Of a stretch of 64,000 bases of DNA, positions 20,865-31,567 are shown in pieces. The position numbers were made by a program, and so were the translations under genes. The notes below the pieces were generated by a model, which was given only the letters and a program-made list of their open reading frames with translations, had not been told where the DNA came from and did no database searches. This DNA comes from Agarophyton chilense (lineage: Eukaryota; Rhodophyta; Florideophyceae; Gracilariales; Gracilariaceae), in NCBI GenBank assembly GCA_030374765.1, contig JARGXX010000047.1, positions 56,448 to 120,447 of the forward strand, read 5' to 3'. How positions within the stretch are numbered: position 1 is the first letter of the stretch; every line of letters starts with the position of its first letter.

Positions 20865-21851
20865 ATGGACAATGAACTTGTTGCACACCAGTTTTCGGGG
20901 TTTCTCAAGAGAAGGCGATTGCACTACACAAATCGCAGCAACCAAAACAGAAGAAGCTTAGATGAGTTTCCCCGCGCTCTCCGACTACCGCCGCTTGGAA
21001 ACCCTCAAGCAGGGAGTCTTCCAAGCTTTCAATCTCTATTCGGCCGCTCGGAAGATTCAAGACTTCCATCCGGCCATCGATTTATTTCTCAACGACTACC
21101 GCCGCTTGGATTATCTCAACCGGGAAGTCTTCCGGGTTTCGAATCTTCATTTGGCCGCCCAGACGATTCCAGACTTCCATCCCGCCATCAATTTAGATCT
21201 CTTCGACTACCGCCGCTTGGAAACCCGCAACCACAAAGTCTTCCGAGTTTCCAATCTCTATTCGGCCGCCCGGAAGATTCAAGACTTGGATTCGGTCATC
21301 AACCCACTTCTTGCGATGTCCGTCGGAGTGGAAGTGGAACCGCTCGTCCCGTGTCTCTCGAACGGTTTCAGGAAGCAAGGGGCACTCACCCCATTCTTGC
21401 ACTCCAGTCCTACGGAAATGAACAATACACGGAAATCCCACACCAACACCGCCATGGGGAAACAGCGTGGCGAAGAAACAGTGTTCTGGAACTACCTCAG
21501 GAGCGCAAGAGTCGGGATGGAGGCGCCCCAGAGATTGCACAGAGATTTTGTTCAGATAGCATTCGCCAATCTCCAGTTCATGTGCCTTATCCTGCCCCGG
21601 AAGCGTCGTGTCTCGTTCAAGAAGTTTCCAACCGGTCTCCTGAGCACAACCTCCGTGAAGATTCGTTGTTGCCGATACGTACAGCTCCTGCTGGTTGCTC
21701 ATCATTTCCAACCCATCAACCAGGACTCGAAAAACTTGGCATCACAGGCTCCCGTACCAAACGTCCGAAGATTTTCCAGTGTGAGTGGTGTACGAAGTCG
21801 TTTGGTCGCAAGCATCATAAGGTGCGACACATCCAAGCCATTCATCGAAAA
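20865..21851 (+). CDS. C2H2 zinc-finger protein with 37-residue repeats (unit A2, plus gene)
   Basis: Starts MDNELVAHQFSGFL. Residues ~38-155 hold tandem units of about 37 residues with the pattern RLPPLGNPQ..SLPSFQSLFGR, then PEDSRLPSGH, encoded by 111-bp DNA repeats. The C-terminus has CEWCTKSFGRKHHKVRH then IQAIH, a C-x2-C-x12-H-x4-H zinc finger. The frame is open to 21989, but GTGAGT directly after HRK (21852) looks like a splice donor. A TTCTAAC branch-like site near 21900 and AG sites near 21967 give possible acceptors, so the true C-terminus is unknown. It may bind nucleic acid; target unknown. Exact family not recognised. It faces the minus-strand paralogue at 22190-22993 tail to tail. 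Confidence 0.6.
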
Positions 21852-21880
21852 GTGAGTTACTTCAGCTTTCACTGCGGATC

Positions 21881-22114
21881 TCAATCACGTCGGTCTTTTC
21901 TAACATTTCTCTTTGCAATTGCTTTTGAAACCATCTTCTTTGACATATTCATATTGGATCGGGTAGCCAGGTTTTGCAAAGAGCACTGATCGAATTCCAC
22001 ATGAAAACTGCTCATTAAGCTTTCGAGCATTTGCAATTTAGGCTGTACAAGATCTACTTTACGGAGATGGAGGATAATTTGAGCCATGTATGCGCAGAGC
22101 ACCCCAATCGTCAC
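21881..22114 (-). CDS. 77-codon conserved hypothetical ORF between the paralogues
   Basis: Basic protein ending NMSKKMVSKAIAKRNVRK, with LHLRKVDLVQPKLQML in the middle. The same translation occurs at 31568-31801 and 60699-60932. Identity among such recent copies is weak evidence of selection. It could be a terminal exon of the minus-strand paralogue, which lacks a recognisable zinc finger of its own, or simply the antisense of the plus gene's 3' end. Confidence 0.3.
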   Translation of the reverse strand: MTIGVLCAYMAQIILHLRKVDLVQPKLQMLESLMSSFHVEFDQCSLQNLATRSNMNMSKKMVSKAIAKRNVRKDRRD

Positions 22115-22189
22115 AGTTTACCAACGGGTGTGAGGAAAGTATAGCTTGCGACTCTAGCCGTAATGGAGTAAGTTATCTACAAGCTTCTA

Positions 22190-22993
22190 TCAGTTTTCTA
22201 TCGCCTGAAGGTTATGCTCAGGAGAACTGCTTGGAAACTTCTTGCGTGGAATACAACGCTTGCGGGGCAGAACAAGGCACGGGAACTGCATATTGGTGAA
22301 TGTTTTCTGAAGAAAACCCCTGTGAAATCTCTGGCGCTCCTTCTTCCAGACTATTATGTTCCTGAAGTACTTCCAGAACGTTGCCTCTTCGCCACACTTT
22401 TTCCTCATGGTGGCTGTTTTGTGGCATTTCCGTGGGACTGGAATGAAGTCTTGGTTGGGGTAAGCGCAACTTGCTTCCTGAGACAAATTGAGAGACACCG
22501 GACGAAAGGTCCCACTTCTACTCCGTTGGACATCACAAGAAATGGATTTATGGCCAAATCCAAGTCTTGAATCTTCCGGGCGGCCAAATGAAGATTCCAA
22601 ACTTGGGAGAGTTCTCGGTTGAGATGTTCTAAGCGGGTGTTCTCGGAGAGAGCTGGTTTGATACACGGATGGAAGTCTTGAATCTTCCGGGCGGCCGGAG
22701 ATGGATTCTAAGCGTGGAAGACTGCCCGTCTGAGGGTTTCCAAGCGGCGGTAGTTTAGTTGGAGAGCGGGGGGGAAACCCATCTGGGAGTCTTCTGTTTT
22801 CGTTGCTGCGATTTGGGTCGTGCAGCCCACATGCCGAAAGGCCTTGTGAGTAATTAGTATACCTATCTTGATACCGCTGGCAATCGTAAACTGAGAGAAA
22901 TTCTCTAGTACGCGAAATAACAAGACACGCATTATAAGCTGTCTTCTTTTCCACACTTTTCTCGCGTTCTATCAGGACGCAAGACCGGATCAT
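22190..22993 (-). CDS. Minus-strand paralogue of the repeat protein (unit A2)
   Basis: 267 codons, MIRSCVLIEREKSVEKK at the start. GLHDPNRSNENRR and LPPLGNPQTGSLPRLES match the plus gene (GLHYTNRSNQNRR, LPPLGNPQAGSLPSFQS), followed by FGRPEDSRLGFGH and the CDVQRSRSGT segment. After VPRK the downstream homology to the plus gene is in a different frame, so one of the two has a frameshift there. The frame depends on a seven-G run at about 22770; A4 and A5 have six Gs and the ORF is split in two. No zinc finger is seen. Confidence 0.5.
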   Translation of the reverse strand: MIRSCVLIEREKSVEKKTAYNACLVISRTREFLSVYDCQRYQDRYTNYSQGLSACGLHDPNRSNENRRLPDGFPPRSPTKLPPLGNPQTGSLPRLESISGRPEDSRLPSVYQTSSLREHPLRTSQPRTLPSLESSFGRPEDSRLGFGHKSISCDVQRSRSGTFRPVSLNLSQEASCAYPNQDFIPVPRKCHKTATMRKKCGEEATFWKYFRNIIVWKKERQRFHRGFLQKTFTNMQFPCLVLPRKRCIPRKKFPSSSPEHNLQAIEN

Positions 22994-23677
22994 GTCCTCA
23001 AAAGACGGAGAAAGAAACCTCGGTCACGAAATCACAGGAAAGGGTGATGTAGTCCACACCACACGATAACAAAGAAGAAGCGAGCTGTCCTAAACATAGT
23101 AGCGTTGTTATATTTTTGTTACGTTGTGAATGGCAATTATTTCTTGGAAAGACATTTGCTCCGAGTGGCGGACGCATGTTGAGTGGTCCGAAACTCCGCC
23201 ACCATGGCGAAAGTCTACCGTGTGCGCCAACCAATCTGCGGATTATTTGATATACTTGCTTGCACCAGAGGCTGTCGATGGTCCAATTTAGCAAATCTGG
23301 AGATAAGATGCGCCTGCAACTGCACGCGGTCGCAACTGTACAAATGCGCCCTGAAATGGTTTCAGCGCAGCTTGGCCACAGAACAGATAAAACCCCGACC
23401 AACTTCCACACTAGCTTCGACCGTTGAAAAGGATCAGGCGGCGAGCGCGGAGCCCGCGCCCGCAACAGCATTGTTTACCTTACCCACCGCACTTGGAAAG
23501 TGAACGATTGAAGCGGCAACCCTTGCGTCCGCCGGCTGTTGTTGTTGGAATGTTTTCTCTCTCAGGACACGGTCTGACGCGCCAAGAGGGCACCAGAACT
23601 CCTTCAACTAAAAGGGCTATGTACCTCGTGCCCAGCTTTCAGTGGCGCAATCTTCATCTAGCACCTTGGACGTCCCG

Positions 23678-23872
23678 GTCGAGCTTTGACGACAATGGTC
23701 TCGAGAACGGCGACAAACGTAGTAGTTGTGGTCCAAATTCGTTTCGGAGCCGCCATTCAAGTTCGACTCGACAAATCCTGTGTTAATTCCCATCGCTATT
23801 TGTCTGTAGGATCAGCCGCCCCATTCCTATTCAAGCGCTCCCGATGCAAGATTGTAGCCTAGCATCGCCTTA
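23678..23872 (+). pseudogene. Repeat-A tail coding segment (A2 copy)
   Basis: The frame IRFGAAIQVRLDKSC...KRSRCKIVA ending in TAG matches 33114-33303 and the inverted copy at 19827-20011 at protein level, although a shift separates it from the RSSFDDNGLE start here. Family unknown. Conservation of RLDKSC, VG.AA and KRSRCK across diverged copies suggests a real final exon. Confidence 0.45.
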
Positions 23873-24390
23873 CCTGCCAACCACTACAATGTATTTGAAT
23901 TTCATCTAACCGTTTAGAACCAGAACCCAGCCGACTATTGCTCATCCCGACGCACTAAGGTTACTGAAACTACGCTCTTGTCTCCACTACACTACAGAGC
24001 GCCAAGCTCTGGTACGTTCTGAAGAATTGAGAAGAGTACCTGTACAATTTGAGACAAGAAAGTCATGCCCAGGTCTCTCTATGCCACGGGCACCAGCGAC
24101 ACACTGTACCGCATCCACGCACACCGGCCTTGTATAATTGTGTGGTACATGACGATCAACCCAAGTACTACCAGACTGCAGTGAAACAAACAGAAGACTT
24201 GGGATAACTTACACCCAGTCAATGGTGAACGGGCATTGGCGCGCATTTCTGATTTTCGGCATGAACCTAAGCGCGTAGGGACACAGCATAAAATCAAAAG
24301 CAGTGGGCACTGGGTTGGGAAACCAAAGAGGACGGCGTTGAGCGTGCAGGAGGGAAGCGGCAAAACCAAAACCTGTGCTGGACAAGTGTT

Positions 24391-25310
24391 AATACATGCT
24401 ACTGACCTGTCGCGATACCATCACGAGATTTCACAGAAAACCCTCGAACTGTTTTACAACAGCACTGTTGTGGGCTCTATGAATATCAACCGTACTGCTG
24501 GAAGAGTACGCTGAATTTCTCAGAAGAATTTGTGTTTTCCTGAACAACGATGAAGGACATGGACGCCCGATGTGGAATGTCAGTTAAGCCTAAGCCAAAA
24601 GGGCACGCCACAACGATCGAAAAGACCCCGGCCTCGATCGAGCAAACCAAAGTCGATGGCAGAATAGACAGGAGCGGAGAAAGATGATCAAGCCCCGGCC
24701 TGTGCTGAACAACTATTTATGAGCGTTCCAAATCTACAGCGGTTGCCCTACGAGATGTGAGACAGTCAGTACACTAAACTGTTTTAAATGTGCACCGTTT
24801 CGGCCAACTTTGAGCACGCATATACGGCCCATTGATCGCATTCTCACCCACCGGGACATTTTAAGTTTCCAACAAATGATGTCACACTGGCCAATCCGTT
24901 TCCTCTTTAGAACACTTGCTGGAGTGTCACCTGCAAAACTGCTTGATATCCACATTTGCGCCAGCTCATGAATACAGTTTGCTTTCGCTACGCTCGGGAG
25001 GAAGTATACCAGTACGGAAGGTACGCAATCCCCGTAGACAAACGCAAGTGCTGCACGTAAACAGTTGCCCATCTGCCAGTTTCAGATACGCTGCCGAATC
25101 AGCATCTGTTCAGATGCAGTCGAGGGACAAAGAGGTTGGAGACGGAAAGGTTACGGTGCACGTTTCTGTGCTTGGGGCACAGTCGCCAACAACATGTACA
25201 TTTTACCAAAGCTGATATCATCCATCACGTTAAGCACTATCTGTCTATGGATGTCCATTATTGCTTCCAAAGCGCACAGCTTTCCATCAAGCCTAAATTC
25301 CGTTCCCCCG
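24391..25310. other. Unassigned spacer
   Basis: No match to other parts of the window. A minus-strand frame at 25151-25384 (LDGKLCALEAIMDIHRQIVL) looks protein-like and adjoins the minus-strand ORF of unit A3. A 112-codon minus ORF at 24734-25072 has no recognisable motif. No RNA gene or element ends seen. Confidence 0.4.
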
Positions 25311-25757
25311 CTAAGTAATCGCTCCCAATTCTGTAAACTGCACCCACAACGCAAATTCTGTACCATCTTCGAATCGCGTTTCACATCTGATCACTCGTGT
25401 GTTCATAGCTGCAAAAGATACTTTTCGAGCAACGTTATAGTAGTATGTATCGTTTTTGAATGGCAACGATACACGTGAGAGCTTTCCAACATGTACCTCT
25501 ACCCCACTACAGGAGACAAGCCAGTGACCACCACAATCACTTACTGTCCAACTGTGTTGATATCTCGAATCACTTTGTTTCCTTCGACGACACCAACTGC
25601 GGCAACTGCACCCAGAGCAACGCCGAGCGCATTTCGTTCTGCTTGTTCGTGTCATCTGCACCAGCTTCTGATTTGCATACGCATGTGCGTCTCTTGGAAC
25701 CCAACGAATGCTGTCGTATGACAGACACCAGCGTCTTGCCATGCGGTCGACATCCAT
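25311..25757 (-). CDS. Hypothetical minus-strand ORF across the start of unit A3
   Basis: 148 codons. The C-terminal part (LPFKNDTYYYNVARKVSF, then MNTRVIRCETRFEDGTEF and LWVQFTELGAIT) reads like a folded protein. In A2 and A5 the frame diverges right after RCET and continues as PAEL into unrelated sequence; in A4 it ends shortly after NTRVIS. A3 therefore keeps the longest version and the other heads are truncated. A plus-strand ORF overlaps the same DNA (163 codons in A4 and A5, broken by a TGA in A2 and A3). Function unknown. Confidence 0.35.
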   Translation of the reverse strand: MDVDRMARRWCLSYDSIRWVPRDAHAYANQKLVQMTRTSRTKCARRCSGCSCRSWCRRRKQSDSRYQHSWTVSDCGGHWLVSCSGVEVHVGKLSRVSLPFKNDTYYYNVARKVSFAAMNTRVIRCETRFEDGTEFALWVQFTELGAIT

Positions 25758-26158
25758 GCTGACATGCGCTTTCCCTCCGTTTTGGAACGAATATCAACGG
25801 CTGTTCAGTCCGTGATTTTGTTGGAGAGCACAGCTCCTGAAGTTCTTTCTGTTCTGGTTTATTGACACAAAACTGGTCCAAGATGATTCACACCGCGTTC
25901 AAATTTTGGTTTTCACAGAGGATGGAAACCAGTGTGCTCTTTGGCTGCGATGAGAGATGATGCTCCGTGACGAAAAACTTCGAGTACTTTCGGATACTAG
26001 ATCGAAGTGAAACGGATCACACTTCTCAGTACTTGGTCGCTGGTGTCGCCGGCGAACACCGAGCTACCTTGCGGCTTTGCCATCAACGTTGGTCGAGAAA
26101 TATCGTCCTCTGTGTGTTGAAGCGTTTCTCTCACCGTGCGTTCTGTGTACTTTACATC
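25388..26158. repeat. Repeat unit A3, head module only
   Basis: TGATCACT start to the junction with the HEAT-like fragment at about 26158, where A2, A4 and A5 instead continue into the zinc-finger gene. Its part from 25791 is the duplicate of window position 1 onward. Confidence 0.85.
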
Positions 26159-26646
26159 ATCAACTCGACCATCAGAATCACGCCGTTCGTCATGCCGCTT
26201 GGACAGAAATTGCGCGCTTGCTCCATGATGCCACTCCGCATCCGCGCCTGGCGCACGCCATCCTTTCCCCGCTTCTTGCCGTGCTCCATCACCCTCACGA
26301 ATATCACTTTGAAGTAGTCGCCGCCCTACTTCCCGACTTGCTCTCGTCCCTGTGCGCATCCGATCAGCCCAATTTCACCGCTCATCACACCACGCTCATG
26401 TGCGCCGTCATGGACGCCGTCTCTTTGCTCAACAAACCCAACCACGCACTGGAAAACCTTCTTACGGTCTTGCGCGACGAGCAGTACGCCCGCATAATGC
26501 CCCGGCACGCTGCCAACCGCGCGCACTCGTTTCTTAGCTCTGCTCTCTCTCTTGCCTGCGATCCCCTGATTTGGACACCCAACCCAACCTTCGTTCGGCA
26601 GTGTGGAAAAGCGCGCAGTATGCTCTGCGGTGCAGACGGAATTTGA
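26077..26646 (+). pseudogene. Chimeric repeat-A/HEAT/RBR ORF, duplicate
   Basis: Same 189-codon fusion frame as 287-856, with SSALS in place of STALS. Intact in both copies. Confidence 0.5.
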
Positions 26647-26810
26647 CATAACTGCCTTCGGTTTCAATCGGATATGTACATCCCTACGGAGCGCTACAAC
26701 TGTCTACTGCACCAAACTCACCTTCAGACCTCCATGTCGTCCCCATCGGTACCTTGCGACACATTACCATCTTCCGCATCTCCTGAATCAGTCTCTGTAC
26801 TGCTCACAAC

Positions 26811-27680
26811 TCAACCTGATCTTCAGATGACTTCTTGCACCTCCCGCCGCACTGCGGTACATCTTGCGTCGACAACCGGCCCGTCGAAACTCAGTGGTCG
26901 ATACCGTCTTCTCTCCCGGCTTCTGTGACTCACTGCAACATTTCCGATAGGACTTTCTCCAAAGGCGAATGGTGACCGAGTACCCGGTGTCATTGAACCC
27001 AGATCGTTGCCTTGACTTCTCCGCACGCTGTGCTGTCGACTCAGAGCCATATTCCTCGTGGACGGTGACATGGGAGAAACAAAAATCGATCCGATTTGTT
27101 TTGGGGATCTTTGTGTCTTCATGATGCGCATAGCACTCTGCAATAATTTACGATCAATATCCCCAAACATTTTCTTTTGTTCCCTTCCCTGACGGCGGCT
27201 TGCCCGTCTGGAAAGGTCATTCAAACCTTCTGAAGCTTGGTCGTCTGCCTTACTTGCTCGCAATGCTTCCGCTAATCTCTTTGCATCTCGGCCTTCAATA
27301 TCTTCGCCCGTCAGTACGATGAAGTTGCTCATGTAAGGCACAAACACTTCGTTATAGAAGCGAATGATATCGCCTGTCTCTTCAGTCGTCGATTCCGGTC
27401 GTGGCCCACTATCATCTGCAGCATCTTCCGCCAACAAATGCCCGAAATCTCCGAGAAAAATGTTATGGGACACTGGTGGAGAATTGCTCCGAAATGTGGG
27501 ATCACTTGTGTGCTCCAATTGATTGTAGTGCCACACGATATGGCGGAACTGCAGTTGGATATGTTGGATCTTGGCCACGCCATCTATCACAAACAGGATG
27601 ATCAAGTCAATATGTCTGTTGACTGTCAAATTCCATCTGCACCACAGAGCATACTGCACGCTTTTCCACACTGCCGAACG
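26811..27680 (-). pseudogene. RBR: RBR pocket-B fragment, duplicate
   Basis: Copy of 1021-1890. A GGA to TGA change near 26823 ends the frame three residues early (REVQEVI then stop). No N-terminal half is attached in this copy, because the duplicate stops inside copia-1. Confidence 0.85.
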
Positions 27681-28022
27681 AAGGTTGGTTTGGGTGTCCA
27701 AATCAGGGGATCGCAGGCAAGAGAGAGAGAGCATTGCTAAGCAACGAGTGCGCGCGGTTGGCAGCGTGCCGGGGCATTATGCGGGCGTACTGCTCGTCGC
27801 GCAAGAGCGTGAGAAGGGTTTCGAGTGCATGGTTGGGTTTGTTGAGCAAAGAGACGGCGTCCATGACGGCGCACATGAGCGTGGTGTGATGAGCGGTGAA
27901 ATTGGGCTGATCGGATGCGCGCAGGGACGAGAGCAAGTCGAAAAGTAGGGTGGCGACTACTTCAAAGTGATTTTCGTGAGGGTGATGGAGCACGGCAAGA
28001 AGCGCGGAAAGGATGGCGTGCG
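27624..28022 (-). pseudogene. HEAT-like fragment, inverted-repeat minus arm, duplicate
   Basis: Copy of 1834-2232, with one visible coding change (LLTVL to LLTLL). Pairs with the plus arm at 26159-26648. Confidence 0.75.
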
Positions 28023-29700
28023 TATGAATGTCGACAGCTAGTGACAGGATGCCATGTAATGCGCACGCGAGCACTTACGTGCTCTGACGCCCGTTCCAAC
28101 TTGCATTCGTAGTTAGTGCCTTTACATGAGCAATTACTATTGTCTACATAAACACAGCAAGATGAATCTGCAGGTCATCTGACTACACGGACGCCGGGGC
28201 ACCCAAGTTGTCTAAGAAACATAGCTACAGTTGTTACCCCGCTCAATACTTAGTTATGGGCCCAGCACCAGCCTCATCCTCCGGCACGCGCAGCCGTCCA
28301 CGTTTTTCTTAGGACCTGAAAAACGTCCTGTGGACTGACGGCAAAGGCAACCAGGAAGATTATGCAAAGTCAGTGGCACTATAAGACTTCATTTCACGAG
28401 AAATTGCCCGACTCAAAATCGAGCAAGATAGCGTTACCGCTTCGCAGAACAATTCTGAAGAGCCAGCTGTATGGAAGGTCTCGAGATCTGCGTTCTACGA
28501 TCAGTGACGAAGATGTTGCTTCAGATGAAGAAGCCGACAAGATCGTCAAAACCATCTATAAGTGAGATTCGCTGTCTGTTGTCAGTGAGGTTTATGGGAA
28601 CTTTATCACGCTTCTGAATATGAAGCGCTCCGGCAATTAAACGTTCCCCAATTTCGAACTTAGATTAGATGCTTCGGCGTCTAAGTTTCACGCTCAATCT
28701 GAATCCGCCAAGTTGCCAGAGTCGCTGACAGCCTTCATGCTTTTGAAAAACTCAGCTGTCGACAATGGGCAGCGTGTCTCGGTGCTTGCGGCGACATCAA
28801 CGAACAGCACTTTGACTGCTACTGCGACGACGACGGATTACCTCAACACTATGTCGTATGAGAAAATGGCGTCTGTCTTTCGCCAGTGTGATGAAGTCCC
28901 TCATGCACACTCTATCGGCTCCCCACAGCCGCTTTCAATCGCTGCCAATGCAGCACAGCTCCTGCCGCGCAACTAGAACCGCCCCGACCGTCGCAACAAG
29001 GGTAGACTCCTTTCCATGCGCTATCCTTGTGACATTTTCAAGAAGTTTGGTCAACGGAAAAAGAACCACAACCCGGATGGTTCCTTACCCTCCCATGTGC
29101 GCTGCCTCGACTCCCCAGCTCCATCGCTGAACACATCGCCGCCGAACAAGTATGGACAGCAGAATGATGCCCCGAAGAAGGTTGTTTCTTTTAACTGTGC
29201 CACCATGACCAGTTCAACGGCAGCTGTCTCCGCAAATCCCGCGCCTGCCCGTCTCGGTCCTCTCCTAGATGACGGCGCACCGTACAGTGCCAGCGGACAA
29301 GTCGAGCTGCATCTCCTGTCTATCGAACTCGGATTGGCTCCCGACACTCCACATGAAACGATTCCTGCATCGCTCAACGGCCACACCAGGTAGCAATATG
29401 ACGTGGGTGCTCATGCAAGCCTCCAGCGCAGCATTCTTGGCTAGATAGTCCTGCGCGCCAAGTCTGACCTCGGAAATGACATCAACATCACCCACTTAGT
29501 GCTCGAAGGATCATCGCAGTGGGTGATCGGGAGAAATGTCACCCCCAAGGCGAACATTGTTCATTTTGGTATGAACGCTCTGTGCTTCGATGCCAACGGC
29601 GCGAACGATCCTTTGAAAATCGTTGATGACGGCTTCCTATCCTATATCTCTGTAGAACGCTTCGCATCATCCAAAGGATACCTTGTATTTACTCTCTACT
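28023..29700 (+). mobile_element. Truncated copia-1 duplicate (5' LTR, gag, protease)
   Basis: LTR 28023-28252 appears identical to 2233-2462. Internal sequence runs to 29700, within the protease-to-integrase linker, then switches to unit A4. A reading piece at 28362-28565 (KLPDSKSSK, KSQLYGRSRDL) is open here and nearly so at 2572-2775. Confidence 0.9.
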
Positions 29701-30539
29701 GATCACTCGTGTGTTCATAGCTACAAAAGATACTTTTCGAGCAACGTTAAAGTAGTATGTATCGTTTTTGAATGGCAACGAAACAAGTGAGGGCATTCCA
29801 ACATGTACCTCTACCCCACTACAGGAGACAAGCCAGTGACCACCACAATCACTTACTGTCCAACTGTGTTGATATCTCGAATCACTTTGTTTCCTTCGAC
29901 GACACCAACTGCAGCAACTGCACCCAGAGCAACGCCGAGCGCATTTCGTTCTGCTTGTTCGTGCCATCTGCACCAGCTTCTGATTTGCATACGCATGTGC
30001 GTCTCTTGGAACCCAACGAATGCTGTCGTATGACAGACACCGGCGCCTTGCCATGCGGTCGACATCCATGCTGCCATGCGCTTCCCTCTGTTTTGCAACG
30101 AGAATCAAATGCTGTTCAGTCCGTGATTTTGTTGGAGAGCACAGCTCCTGAATTCTTTCTGTTCTGGTTTATTGCGACAAAACTGGTCCAAGATGATTCA
30201 CACCGCGTTCAAATTTTGGTTTTCACAGAGGATGGAAACCAGTGTGCTTTTCGGCTGCGATGAGAGATGATGCTCCGTGACGAAAAACTTCGAGTACTTT
30301 CGGACACTAGATCGAATTGAAACAGATCACACTTTTCAGTACTTGGACGCTGGTGTCGCCGGCGAACACCGAGCTACCTTGCGTCTTTGCCATCAAAGTT
30401 GGTCGAGAAATATCGCCCTCTGTGTGTTGAAGCGTTTCCCTCACCGTTTGTTCTGTGTACTTTACACGCGTTTCAATCCTTGCGTCTTCCCTCGAAATAA
30501 GCAAGGCATCTCACACAACAAACAACCCAATCGTTTAAG

Positions 30540-31538
30540 ATGGACAATGAACTTGTTGCACACCAGTTTTCGGGGTTTCTCAAGAGAAGGGGATTGCACT
30601 ACACAAATCGCAGCAACCAAAACAGAAGAAGCTTAGATGAGTTCCCCCGCGCTCTCCGACTACCGCCGCTTGGAAACCCTCAAGCAGGGAGTCTTCCAAG
30701 CTTCCAATCTCTATTCGGCCGCTCGGAAGATTCAAGACTTCCATCCGGCCATCGATTTATTTCTCAACGACTACCGCCGCTTGGAATATCTCAACCGGGA
30801 AGTCTTCCGGGTTTCGAATCTTCATTTGGCCGCCCAGGCGATTCCAGACTTCCATCTGGCCATCAATTTAGATCTCTTCGACTACCGCCGCTTGGAAACC
30901 CGCAACCACAAAGTCTTTCGAGTTTCCAATCTCTATTCGGCCGCCCATTCGGCCGCCCGGAAGATTCAAGACTTGGATTCGGTCATCAACCCACTTCTTG
31001 CGATGTCCGTCGGAGTGGAAGTGGAACCGCTCGTCCCGTGTCTCTCGAACGGTTTCAGGAAGCAAGGGGCACTCACCCCATTCCTGCACTCCAGTCCCAC
31101 GGAAATGAACACTACACGGAAATCCCACACCAACACCGCCATGGGGAAACAGCGTGGCGAAGAAACAGTGTTCTGAAACTACCTCAGGAGCGCAAGAGTC
31201 GGGATGGAGGCGCCCCAGAGATTGCACAGAGATTTTGTTCAGATAGCATTCGCCAATCTCCAGTTCATGTGCCTTATCCTGCCCCGGAAGCGTCGTGTCT
31301 CGTTCAAGAAGTTTCCCACCGGTCTCCTGAGCACAACCTCCGTGAAGACTCGTTTTTGCCGGAGAGTAAAGCTCCTGCTGATTGCTCGGCTTTCCCAAAT
31401 CATCGACCAGGACTCGAAAAACTTGGCATCACAGGCTCCCGTACCAAACGTCCCCAGATTTTCCAGTGTGAGTGGTGTACGAAGTCGTTTGGTCGCAAGC
31501 ATCATAAGGTGCGACACATCCAAGCCATTCATCGAAAA
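30540..31538 (+). CDS. C2H2 zinc-finger repeat protein (unit A4, plus gene)
   Basis: Full counterpart of 20865-21851, open to 31676 unspliced, with the donor-like GTGAGT after 31538. It has an in-frame 12-bp duplication giving FGRPFGRP in the third repeat, and the same zinc finger CEWCTKSFGRKHHKVRH. Together with A2 this is one of two intact copies; the A5 copy is broken. Confidence 0.6.
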
Positions 31539-31567
31539 GTGAGTTACTTCAGCTTTCACTGCGGATC

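Larger units (their letters stand above)
20023..24390. repeat. Repeat unit A2
   Basis: Starts TGATCACT; matches A4 (29700 on) and A5 (58839 on). From 20023 to about 23150 it is nearly identical to A4. From there to about 24390 it is visibly more diverged and carries an extra segment of roughly 230 bp (about 23197-23430). It lacks the solo LTR found in A4 and A5; the empty site ACCGC is at 24108-24112. It contains two inverted paralogous genes and a tail exon. No terminal inverted repeats or transposase are recognised, so it is treated as a segmental repeat. Confidence 0.85.
25791..29700. repeat. Segmental duplicate of 1-3910
   Basis: Constant offset of 25790 over all 3910 bases with no indel and only scattered substitutions, for example T to C near 26025 and A to T near 26537. 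It ends at 29700 inside copia-1 internal sequence, where unit A4 begins, so the duplication postdates the copia-1 insertion. The true left end lies left of the window. Confidence 0.95.

Noticed and set aside
20023-24390. Unit A as a classical DNA transposon
   Set aside because: No terminal inverted repeats, target duplication or transposase motif was found at the copy borders; the left borders share only truncated sequence.
24734-25072. 112-codon minus-strand ORF as a host gene
   Set aside because: No motif, no second copy in the window and composition like its surroundings.
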